5,619 nt of DNA, taken from assembly GCA_016935045.1 (NCBI GenBank), contig JAFGRS010000116.1, positions 1 through 5,619 on the forward strand. Direction: 5' to 3'. Position numbers and translations under genes: made by a program. Under the pieces are notes generated by a model, which had not been told where the DNA came from, did no database searches, and saw nothing but the letters and a program-made list of their open reading frames with translations. How positions within the stretch are numbered: position 1 is the first letter of the stretch; each line of letters starts with the position of its first letter. The DNA is from Lentisphaeria bacterium (GTDB lineage: Bacteria > Verrucomicrobiota > Lentisphaeria > Oligosphaerales > JAFGRS01). Positions 1-5,619 of the stretch are shown piece by piece.

Positions 1-2830
1 AGAGGTAGGGATCCGGCCAGGTGCTCGAGGGTTCGACGACGGTCGTCTCGGGCCATTCGTTCCAGCTCGTGACCATGAGCATCTCGGCGCCGGCGTCGGT
101 GGCGGCGCGCAGGTAGTCGCGCAGGGTCTGTCCGTCCCGGCGGGGCATGATGTAGGGGTCGTCGCGGAAGCGCGAGTTGTCGTGGCCGGGGTGGACGGGC
201 AGCAGCATGCGTTTCCCCGCGTCGTGGGCAAGGCGGGTCAGGTAGCGGTAGGTGCCCGCCAGTTCCTCGTAGCGGTGTGCCCGGAAGTGGCTGAAGGTGC
301 TGTAGAAGGCGAAGGTGTCGATGCCGGGCGTCGCGAGCCAGTCCGCGGGTATGCACTTGACCTCGTCCTTCCTGCCGGCCTGGGCCGCGGCGTGGTCATG
401 GGCGAGTTTGTCCACGATCCAATACACCGGCCCGCGGGCCGACTCGACGTGCGCCTTCAGCTCCGCGAACTTCGCCGGCGTGAGGGTCGCCTGGCCCGCC
501 ACCTGGTAGAGGTAGACGACGGGCCTGCCGTCGATGCGGAGATAGGCCGGGCTGTCCTGGAAGCGTGCCAGGGCCTTCACGAGACGGTCTTTGTACCAGG
601 CGAAATCGCTGTGGAACTGGGCCCGTTCATCGAGAAGTGCGACCCGGAAGCCGCGGCGCTCGGCCGCCCGGAAGATGCCCTCCTCCCAGGCCTTGTCGCG
701 CTCCATGTGGTCGTCCCACCAGCTGACCAGGAAGGCGTCGATGCCGGCTGCCCGGGCGAGTTGGACGTGCCATTCGGCGACGTCGGGATCGGAGCTGCTG
801 TAGAGTCCGGCCAGGGGGTAGGCGGCCGACGCGACGGGAGGTTCTCCGGGCCGCTGTGCCGCCCGGGCCGCCGCGTTTGCCTCGCACTCGGGCCGCGTCC
901 AGTTGGACCATGGCCGGCGCGGGTGGGCACCCGTCTCGTACCAGACGTAGTAACAGGCCAGCAGCAGGGGCCGCGCGTCTGCCGCGCCGCCCTGTCCGGG
1001 AGAGGGGGCGCCGGTGTCGGCGCGGGTCTCCGTTCCCGCCTTGATCGCGGGTGTTTCGGTGGCGGCGCGGGGTTTGCCGATCCAGGCTTTGACCACGTTG
1101 CCGTTGCCGTCCCGGAGCACGAGATCGGCGATGCGGACCCATCCCGGAGCATTGCCGGGGTCGAGGCGCAGGAAGGTCAGCGGGGGAGACACGACGGGAA
1201 TGGTCAGGGCGAAGCTCTGCCACTGTTCGGGATCGTGGGTGGGCGTGAAGCCGAGGCGCTGGTCGGCCCGGAAGGCAGGCGTCGGGGTCGTGACCCAGAA
1301 GATCTCGCCGGGCCCGGAACTGGCGGACTTGAGCCGCATCTCGAGCCGGTACGGACCCGTTGCGGGAGGAATGTCGCCGAAGACTGCCTGCGGGTCGTTC
1401 CCGGTACATTCGAGTCGGATCTCCGTGGGGTAGGCCGTCGCGGTGGCGTGATGGGTGCCGCGGACGACGGGGGGCGGGTCGGTCCAGAGGGGTTCCCGGT
1501 TGGCCGCGTCCCAGGCGCGGTAAGCCGCCTGCAGGGCCTGCAGGCGTTCGGGGTGTTGTGCGGCGAGGTTGGTGGTCTCGCCGATGTCCGTGGCCAGGTG
1601 GTAGAGGGCGAGGGGTTCACGGTCGTTCCTGACCAGCTTCCAGTCTCCCTGGCGGATGGCCCAGCGGTGGCGCTCGGGCTGCGCCGGCGGAAAGCGGAAA
1701 CGCCAGAAGATGGCATGGTGCGGCGCTCCCGGGGCTTCGCCGCGGAGGTAGGGCAGGAGGTCGGTCCCGTCGAGATCCGCATCCGCAGGCGCGGCAACAC
1801 CCGCCGCGGCCAGGGCCGTGGGCAGGATGTCGAGGCTGATGACGGGGCGATCGTAGGTCTTTCCCGCCGGCAGGTGCCCTTTCCACTGGACCAGGAAGGG
1901 GACGCGGATGCCGCCCTCGAGCAGATCGCCCTTCACCCCGCGGCAGGGGTCGTTGCGGGAGGTGTTCTGGCCGTAGTCGAAGGGTGCGTCGGGGGCGCTG
2001 CGCGGTCGCCCCGTGGGGCCGCCGTTGTCGCTGAGGAAGAACAGGAGCGTGTCTTCCTCGATTCTCTCGCGGCGCAGGGCGTCCAGGACTCGGCCCACGT
2101 TTTCGTCGAGGGAGGCCATCATGGCGAGCATGGTGCGCCGGTGGAGGTCGGGGACATGGGCGTACTGGTCCAGGTGTTCGGGCTTGGCTTCCATGGGCCA
2201 GTGCGGAGGCACGAAGGCGAGATAGAGGAAGAAGGGTTCGCGAGCATGGCGCGCAATGAACTCGGCGGCCTCGCGGCCGAAGGCGTCGGTGGAATACTCC
2301 GCCACCTGGACGGGCTCGCCGTTCCGGTAGAGGCTCCGCAGGAACCCCGTCTTCGGGTCCGGGAACAGCACACCCCCGTTGGGGTGCCACAGCGTCTCGT
2401 CGAACCCACGGTTGCAGGGCCGCATGGACTCGGCGTCCCCGAGATGCCACTTGCCTACCATACCCGTGACGTAGCCCGCCGCCTTGAGATGGTCGCCGAT
2501 GGTCGTCACCCCGGGAGGCAGCCCCGCCTCGCCCCCGAGGGACGCGGGCCAGTTCGCCTCGAAGCCGAAACGGTTCTGGTACCGGCCGCTGACCAGCCCG
2601 GCCCGGGAGGGACAGCACTGCGGCGCGGTGACGTACCCGGCGGTGCAGCGTACCCCGTTGGCGGCAATGGAGTCGATCCGCGGCGAACGCACCTCCTCCG
2701 AGCCCTGGCAACCCAGGTCCGCGTAGCCCAGGTCGTCCGCCAGGATGACCACGATATTGGGCGGTCTCGGCGCGGCTTGAGCCACGCCGGCGAGAAGCGC
2801 CGTGGCGAGGAGACCGGGCAGCGTTCTCAT
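1..2830 (-). CDS. Secreted multidomain enzyme: S1 sulfatase + beta-sandwich + GH99-like domain (3' partial)
   Basis: One uninterrupted frame from ATG 2830 gives 943 residues with no stop before the window edge. Residues 1-20 are a Sec signal peptide, likely cut after AQA. Residues 22-445 are an S1 sulfatase: metal ligands D32/D33, signature CCPSR with formylglycine Cys72 and R76, GKWHLG (K127, H129), PPH (H210), SDNGG (D268, N269), RGVKG (K300), then the usual LYHL...ETTNLA tail. This domain should hydrolyse a sulfate ester. Residues 455-585 look like a beta-sandwich, with FWVTT and LRLDPG...VRIADLVL. Residues 583-620 are an Ala/Pro/Thr/Gly-rich linker. Residues 620-943 resemble GH99/WbsX-type barrels: an opening ACYYVWYETG and a SWNEWPETT motif near the window edge, whose E925 and E928 have the i/i+3 spacing of GH99 catalytic acids. 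The start has only a weak Shine-Dalgarno (GGA, 9 bases upstream) but gives a good signal peptide. It lies 45 bases after the preceding sulfatase, so co-transcription is likely. Sulfatase identity is firm; glycosidase activity and substrate are inferred. Confidence 0.9.
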   Translation of the reverse strand, partial: MRTLPGLLATALLAGVAQAAPRPPNIVVILADDLGYADLGCQGSEEVRSPRIDSIAANGVRCTAGYVTAPQCCPSRAGLVSGRYQNRFGFEANWPASLGGEAGLPPGVTTIGDHLKAAGYVTGMVGKWHLGDAESMRPCNRGFDETLWHPNGGVLFPDPKTGFLRSLYRNGEPVQVAEYSTDAFGREAAEFIARHAREPFFLYLAFVPPHWPMEAKPEHLDQYAHVPDLHRRTMLAMMASLDENVGRVLDALRRERIEEDTLLFFLSDNGGPTGRPRSAPDAPFDYGQNTSRNDPCRGVKGDLLEGGIRVPFLVQWKGHLPAGKTYDRPVISLDILPTALAAAGVAAPADADLDGTDLLPYLRGEAPGAPHHAIFWRFRFPPAQPERHRWAIRQGDWKLVRNDREPLALYHLATDIGETTNLAAQHPERLQALQAAYRAWDAANREPLWTDPPPVVRGTHHATATAYPTEIRLECTGNDPQAVFGDIPPATGPYRLEMRLKSASSGPGEIFWVTTPTPAFRADQRLGFTPTHDPEQWQSFALTIPVVSPPLTFLRLDPGNAPGWVRIADLVLRDGNGNVVKAWIGKPRAATETPAIKAGTETRADTGAPSPGQGGAADARPLLLACYYVWYETGAHPRRPWSNWTRPECEANAAARAAQRPGEPPVASAAYPLAGLYSSSDPDVAEWHVQLARAAGIDAFLVSWWDDHMERDKAWEEGIFRAAERRGFRVALLDERAQFHSDFAWYKDRLVKALARFQDSPAYLRIDGRPVVYLYQVAGQATLTPAKFAELKAHVESARGPVYWIVDKLAHDHAAAQAGRKDEVKCIPADWLATPGIDTFAFYSTFSHFRAHRYEELAGTYRYLTRLAHDAGKRMLLPVHPGHDNSRFRDDPYIMPRRDGQTLRDYLRAATDAGAEMLMVTSWNEWPETTVVEPSSTWPDPYL

Positions 2831-2875
2831 GGTGTTGTTTCCATCGGTGGTTCCGTTGCCCGTCGTGTCCCGGGG
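2831..2875 (-). other. 45-base gap between the two sulfatase genes
   Basis: This is a short spacer with no hairpin followed by a U-run and no visible promoter, consistent with one transcript covering both sulfatases. The only ribosome binding element is a weak GGA at 2842-2840, nine bases before ATG 2830, so the fusion enzyme may be translated less strongly than the Tat sulfatase. An ATG at 2846-2844 reads only five codons before a TGA that overlaps the real start. Confidence 0.5.
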
Positions 2876-4417
2876 CTACTTCACCGGGTAGGAACGCGGG
2901 TACCTGGCCCCGCGGATGAAGGCCGTGCTGTCCTTCATGAAGCTGAGCCCTACGCGGCCGGGAACAGGTCGCAACGGCCGCAGTTCTGCTTCCTCGGCGT
3001 CCAGGGCAGTACGCATCCGGGCCAACTGGGTCTGACTTCCGACAGCGTAGGCCAGGTTGGTCTGCTCGCCGGGATCGGCTTCGAGATCGAACAACTGCTC
3101 GACTCCCACCGGGTGCGTTCCGTGCGTCGGCGGGTTGCCGCCCACCTCCCCATCCTCTTCGTAGCCGCGAACGTACTTGTAGCGGCCATCGCAGACCATG
3201 TGAGAGTAACAGGAACTCTCGGCATAGACCATCGCGCGCCAGCCGGCATCCTCGCCGGTCTCGACCAGGGGGCGCAGGCTGCATCCGTGGGCCAGGGCGG
3301 ACGAATCCGCTCCGGCATAGTCACAGCAGGTCCGGGCAAGGTCGATTCCCGAGACGAGGTGGGTCGAGTCCTGAACGCCCTTGCGGACGGGCAGCCCGTC
3401 GCCGAGGGTGGCGACCATCAGCGGGACCTTGACGACCTCCTCGTAGAAGCGGGATTTCCCGATGGCCATGTGCCGTCCCATGCCTTCTCCGTGATCGGCG
3501 GTGAAGACGATGAGGGTATTGTCTCGCCAGCGGGAGTGAGCGATCTCGTCGAGGACCATCTCGATCTCGCGGTCCACCATCTCGACGAGACGGTGGTAGT
3601 TGTAGCGGTGCAAACGCCACAGGTCCGGGCTCCAGTCGGAAAAGGCCGGCCGTTCGAGATGGCGCCGGGTCCTGGCGAAGAGGATGGACGGTTCCCGCGG
3701 GTCGTAGCCATGCGCATCCGGCAGGGGCGGGACCTCCGCCTCGGTGAGGATGCCCTGGCGCAGATGCGGGGGTGTTCTCCGGCCATAGACCAACGTGCAA
3801 CGGGCGCTGTCCAGGCCGGGGGTGATGCAGATATCGTGGGGGTTGAGGTACCCCAGGGAGAGGAAGAAAGGCCGCTCTCCGCCGTAGCCGCGCAGGAAGG
3901 CGCGGGCGCTGCGCGTGACCGCCGCATCCGTCATCTCTCCCCACCAACTGCCCTGGTGCAGGACGTGGAAGAGCTGTTCGACGTTCTTCCCGGGCACATG
4001 CCACTTGCCCACGTAGTAGGTACCGTATCCGGCCTGCTGCAGGAGCCGCGAGAGGTCGGGTGCGTCCCCGTGGCAGGGCGTGTTGTTGACGATGACCCCA
4101 TGCTCGGACGGGTACATGCCCGTCCACCACGAGGTACGGGCAGGGCAGCAGACCGGATCCGCCGAGAAAGACTGCAGGAAGGCCGTGCCGCTGCGCGCCA
4201 GGCGGTCCATGCCGGGCGTGTGCACATAGGGTGCCCCGAAGGCGCTCACGGAGTCCAGCAGACTCATCTGGTCCACGTGGAGGAAGACGATATTGGGCGC
4301 CTGGGCGCGGGGCTGGGCCTGTGCCCGGGCCGCCCAGGCGCAGGCAGCGGCAACGCCGGCCCCCGCCTTGAGGAAGGAGCGACGGTCCACCTGCCACGGA
4401 GTCTCCGGCCCACTCAT
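2876..4417 (-). CDS. Tat-exported S1-family sulfatase
   Basis: A complete 513-residue protein, normal length for an S1 sulfatase, expected to hydrolyse sulfate esters outside the cytoplasm. The N-terminus has a twin-arginine signal (DRRSFLK, residues 11-17), an Ala-rich hydrophobic stretch and a likely cut near residues 34-40. The signature is CCPAR with formylglycine Cys90 and R94; Ala replaces the commoner Ser but still fits C-x-P-x-R. Other active-site motifs are HVDQ (D49, with Gln50 where many members have a second Asp), VGKWH (K138, H140), NPHD (H194), ADHGE (D308, H309) and GKSRFYEE (K321). A C-terminal LFDLEADPGEQTNLA block (residues 442-456) is typical of the fold. ATG 4417 was chosen over upstream in-frame starts because it directly precedes the Tat motif, has a strong GGAGGAGG and forms an ATGA overlap with the previous gene. 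The DQ/NPHD combination resembles iduronate-2-sulfatase or choline-sulfatase-like branches more than arylsulfatase A; substrate cannot be told from sequence alone. Confidence 0.95.
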   Translation of the reverse strand: MSGPETPWQVDRRSFLKAGAGVAAACAWAARAQAQPRAQAPNIVFLHVDQMSLLDSVSAFGAPYVHTPGMDRLARSGTAFLQSFSADPVCCPARTSWWTGMYPSEHGVIVNNTPCHGDAPDLSRLLQQAGYGTYYVGKWHVPGKNVEQLFHVLHQGSWWGEMTDAAVTRSARAFLRGYGGERPFFLSLGYLNPHDICITPGLDSARCTLVYGRRTPPHLRQGILTEAEVPPLPDAHGYDPREPSILFARTRRHLERPAFSDWSPDLWRLHRYNYHRLVEMVDREIEMVLDEIAHSRWRDNTLIVFTADHGEGMGRHMAIGKSRFYEEVVKVPLMVATLGDGLPVRKGVQDSTHLVSGIDLARTCCDYAGADSSALAHGCSLRPLVETGEDAGWRAMVYAESSCYSHMVCDGRYKYVRGYEEDGEVGGNPPTHGTHPVGVEQLFDLEADPGEQTNLAYAVGSQTQLARMRTALDAEEAELRPLRPVPGRVGLSFMKDSTAFIRGARYPRSYPVK

Positions 4418-5226
4418 GGCGCTTCCTCCTCCAACCGCGGGCGCGGATTGTAGACCAGGGCGCTCAGGGCCGTGCGGACGAGGAGAAGCCGTCCCGCATC
4501 GTCGACCCAGTAGAAGGACGGCACCGTACCTTCGCCAACGTGCACATAGCCGTGCAGCCTGACTGCCCTCTGGCCGAAACGCGCCTCGAATGTCTCCAGG
4601 AAACGGATGCGCTGTCGAGGATGGAAGCTCTCCAACTCGCGCAGCAGGTCGAAAGCCCACTCCCGGTCCCGGGGCAGCGTCGCCACGGCAGCCATCAGGC
4701 TCCAGTCGCTGAGCAACGGCAGTCCCGCGGTCCGCACGCGATACCCGTACCAGTTGCCGTCGGGGCCCTTCTTCTCGATCGCGTCGCCGCGGAGACGCCC
4801 CTCCTCACGGAAAGCGGCGAAGGGCCGTGTCTCGGGGTCGCGCTGGTTGATCAGGTGCGTGTCCACCCGCCAGGAGGCCCCCTCCATCAGCGCCAACGGC
4901 GGGTCGATCCGGCAGAGGCATTCCGCGGTGAGCAGCATACGCTCGGAGGCGAACTTCTGTCCGGTCTGCCTGCGAGCACGGACCTGGAGTCGGCAGCGGC
5001 CATCCTCCCGGTTCTTGCGCAGGCGCAGGCTGCCGTAGTAGACGTGGGCGTCTTCCTCCGTGCCCTTGGCCTGGGTGTAGACCACGTCATAGGCCTGTTC
5101 CCAGTCGGCCGCGGGGTCAAAGGGACCCTCGGGAAGGGTGCCCGCGGCAGCCGAGAAGCCGTCCCGGAAGACGATGCCGGCCAGGGAACTCCCATCGCCG
5201 AACGACCAATGCAGGCGATCTTCCAT
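4414..5226 (-). CDS. Conserved-looking protein of unknown family, coupled to the Tat sulfatase
   Basis: A 270-residue protein I do not recognise. Starting at ATG 5226 it opens MEDRLHWSFGDG, with no signal peptide, no lipobox and no membrane segment, so it is probably cytoplasmic. The sequence alternates short hydrophobic and charged stretches, suggesting mostly beta structure: HVYYGSLRLRK (61-71), CRLQVRARR (78-86), WYGYRVRTAG (159-168). A likely helical part spans 187-217. The C-terminal VPSFYWVDDAGRLLLVRTAL (235-254) looks like the last hairpins of a barrel or half-barrel lipid- or glycan-binding fold, but that is only an impression. No catalytic motif is visible. Its TGA overlaps the sulfatase ATG by four bases, so translation of the two is probably coupled and their functions linked. 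The start is supported by AAGGA six bases upstream. A GTG at 5481 in the same frame would add 85 Arg/Pro/Ser-rich residues and looks spurious. The protein is probably real; its function is unknown. Confidence 0.82.
   Translation of the reverse strand: MEDRLHWSFGDGSSLAGIVFRDGFSAAAGTLPEGPFDPAADWEQAYDVVYTQAKGTEEDAHVYYGSLRLRKNREDGRCRLQVRARRQTGQKFASERMLLTAECLCRIDPPLALMEGASWRVDTHLINQRDPETRPFAAFREEGRLRGDAIEKKGPDGNWYGYRVRTAGLPLLSDWSLMAAVATLPRDREWAFDLLRELESFHPRQRIRFLETFEARFGQRAVRLHGYVHVGEGTVPSFYWVDDAGRLLLVRTALSALVYNPRPRLEEEAP
4425..4432 (-). promoter_or_regulatory. Strong ribosome binding site (GGAGGAGG) for the Tat sulfatase
   Basis: The minus strand reads GGAGGAGG seven bases before ATG 4417, inside the last codons of the preceding gene (encoding its Glu-rich C-terminus LEEEAP). 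With the ATGA overlap it points to efficient, coupled re-initiation and fixes the sulfatase start. Confidence 0.8.
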
Positions 5227-5232
5227 GGTGTG

Positions 5233-5237
5233 TCCTT
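5233..5237 (-). promoter_or_regulatory. Ribosome binding site (AAGGA) deciding the start at 5226
   Basis: On the minus strand AAGGA sits six bases before ATG 5226, an ideal Shine-Dalgarno spacing. This favours the 270-residue form over the longer frame reaching GTG 5481. Confidence 0.7.
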
Positions 5238-5308
5238 GCGCCCCTATTCCCGGGAGGCCATTCCGGCCGGCACAGCGAAGCCTCAGGCGCAGATGGCATT
5301 GCCTTGCC

Positions 5309-5334
5309 GAGGCCCTTGGCGAAGGAGGGGCCTC
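5309..5334 (-). other. Stem-loop upstream of the sulfatase operon
   Basis: GAGGCCC (5309-5315) pairs with GGGCCTC (5328-5334), a perfect 7-base-pair stem with a 12-base loop. A competing smaller hairpin, CCTT (5314-5317) with AAGG (5322-5325), overlaps it. It lies about 80 bases upstream of ATG 5226, where a leader RNA would be, but I see no known riboswitch or operator pattern. The rest of the gap 5227-5477 shows no convincing -35/-10 promoter, so whether the operon has its own promoter here is unresolved. Confidence 0.3.
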
Positions 5335-5360
5335 TGCCGTACCTGGCTTCGTTCGGCATA

Positions 5361-5401
5361 CCGCCGGGGACGGCGGCTGGCGGCGGATCCCCTCGGGGGA
5401 T
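5361..5401 (-). other. Two adjacent G+C-rich stem-loops after the EF-hand gene
   Basis: Two perfect inverted repeats lie ten bases apart. 5361-5366 CCGCCG pairs with 5371-5376 CGGCGG around a 4-base loop, and 5387-5392 ATCCCC pairs with 5396-5401 GGGGAT around a 3-base loop. On the transcribed strand they begin 76 bases after the EF-hand stop codon. No U-tract follows either one, so they are not classical intrinsic terminators. They could be Rho-assisted or pausing terminators, or RNA 3'-end stabilisers. In such G+C-rich DNA, chance pairing is also possible. Confidence 0.4.
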
Positions 5402-5477
5402 TCGGCCTGTGCCTTCGACACAACCAACACGGTGAGGCGCGGAGAGCCCCGATCCATTCCGGCTCGGAGCGCCCGCT

Positions 5478-5619
5478 TCACGGCTTGCCCATGCGGACGA
5501 ACTCCTCCTCACTGAGGATGCCGTCCCCGTTCGTGTCGAAGGTGGGGAATCGCCGCCGTCCCTCCGCCTGATCGGGGAAACGGTGCAGGTACTCCTCGAG
5601 GGTGAGCCTGCCGTCCCGG
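5478..5619 (-). CDS. C-terminal end of an EF-hand calcium-binding protein (5' partial)
   Basis: Only the last 46 codons are inside the window, ending in TGA at 5480-5478. The tail holds one complete EF-hand loop, DTNGDGILSEEE (visible residues 28-39), with Asp, Asn, Asp, Gly and the final Glu at the calcium-binding positions 1, 3, 5, 6 and 12. Before it, RDGRLTLEE at the window edge is the second half of another loop (positions 4-12). The two loops start about 30 residues apart, as in paired EF-hands. In planctomycete-type genomes such tails occur on stand-alone periplasmic EF-hand proteins and at the C-terminus of sulfatases and other secreted enzymes, so this could be the end of a third sulfatase; the sequence here cannot decide. 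It lies 251 bases upstream of the operon on the same strand. Confidence 0.85.
   Translation of the reverse strand, partial: RDGRLTLEEYLHRFPDQAEGRRRFPTFDTNGDGILSEEEFVRMGKP

Noticed and set aside
577..1409. Minus-strand frames of 191 and 260 codons within the GH99-like region
   Set aside because: Both are in frames other than the continuous one from ATG 2830 that yields the signature motifs; their composition is Arg/Pro-rich noise.
1528..1544. Palindrome CCTGCAGG-G-CCTGCAGG
   Set aside because: It lies inside the sulfatase coding sequence and encodes the repeated Leu-Gln-Ala in the C-terminal helix, so it is explained by coding and not a clear operator.
1617..3284. A 555-codon minus-strand frame across the sulfatase junction
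   Set aside because: It is out of frame with both sulfatases, very rich in Arg, Pro and Gly, and spans the stop of one real gene and the start of the other. It has no domain.
182..4453. A 1423-codon plus-strand open frame spanning most of the window
   Set aside because: It is codon-for-codon antisense to both sulfatase genes, which happen to share a frame. It stays open because the real genes almost never use TTA, CTA or TCA codons. Its translation has no recognisable domain, whereas the minus strand shows full sulfatase active sites.
4540..5571. A 343-codon plus-strand open frame
   Set aside because: It lies in exact codon register opposite the unknown 270-residue gene and crosses the gap into the EF-hand tail. 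It has no motif and is best explained as a G+C-driven shadow.
1..5619. CRISPR arrays, tRNA or rRNA genes, insertion sequences
   Set aside because: I found no regularly spaced repeats, no tRNA-like cloverleaf, no rRNA-like stretch and no transposase or terminal inverted repeats; nearly all bases are covered by minus-strand coding sequence.

Overview
The window is strongly GC-rich and coded entirely on the minus strand, so transcription runs from position 5619 down to position 1. It carries two different S1-type sulfatases, one of them fused to a glycoside-hydrolase-like domain. There is also an EF-hand protein tail, a twin-arginine export signal and a conserved-looking protein of unknown family. 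That mixture fits the sulfatase-rich, glycan-degrading bacteria of the PVC group (Planctomycetota, Verrucomicrobiota, Lentisphaerota or Kiritimatiellota). The taxon is an inference from gene content; there is no marker gene in the window.

Layout in transcription order. (1) 5619-5478: the last 46 codons of a protein ending in EF-hand calcium-binding loops; its start lies outside the window. (2) 5477-5227: a 251-base gap holding three G+C-rich stem-loops and the ribosome binding site of the next gene. (3) 5226-4414: a 270-residue protein with no recognised family. (4) 4417-2876: a 513-residue Tat-exported sulfatase whose ATG overlaps the previous stop codon in an ATGA. (5) 2830-1: the start and at least 943 residues of a Sec-exported multidomain enzyme, made of an S1 sulfatase, a beta-sandwich module, a linker and a GH99-like domain. 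It runs off the window with no stop codon. Because it is open at the edge, it is easily missed, and long unused frames on the other strand can be mistaken for the gene.

The last three genes look like one operon: the junctions are a 4-base overlap and a 45-base gap. The reading I propose is an extracytoplasmic system for a sulfated polysaccharide. Two sulfatases of different type would remove sulfate esters, and the GH99-like domain would cut or bind the exposed backbone. GH99 enzymes with known activity act on alpha-mannosides, so a sulfated mannose-containing glycan is a reasonable but unproven substrate. Both sulfatases carry the Cys-x-Pro-x-Arg signature and would need a formylglycine-generating enzyme encoded elsewhere. 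The most notable object is the sulfatase-GH99-like fusion.
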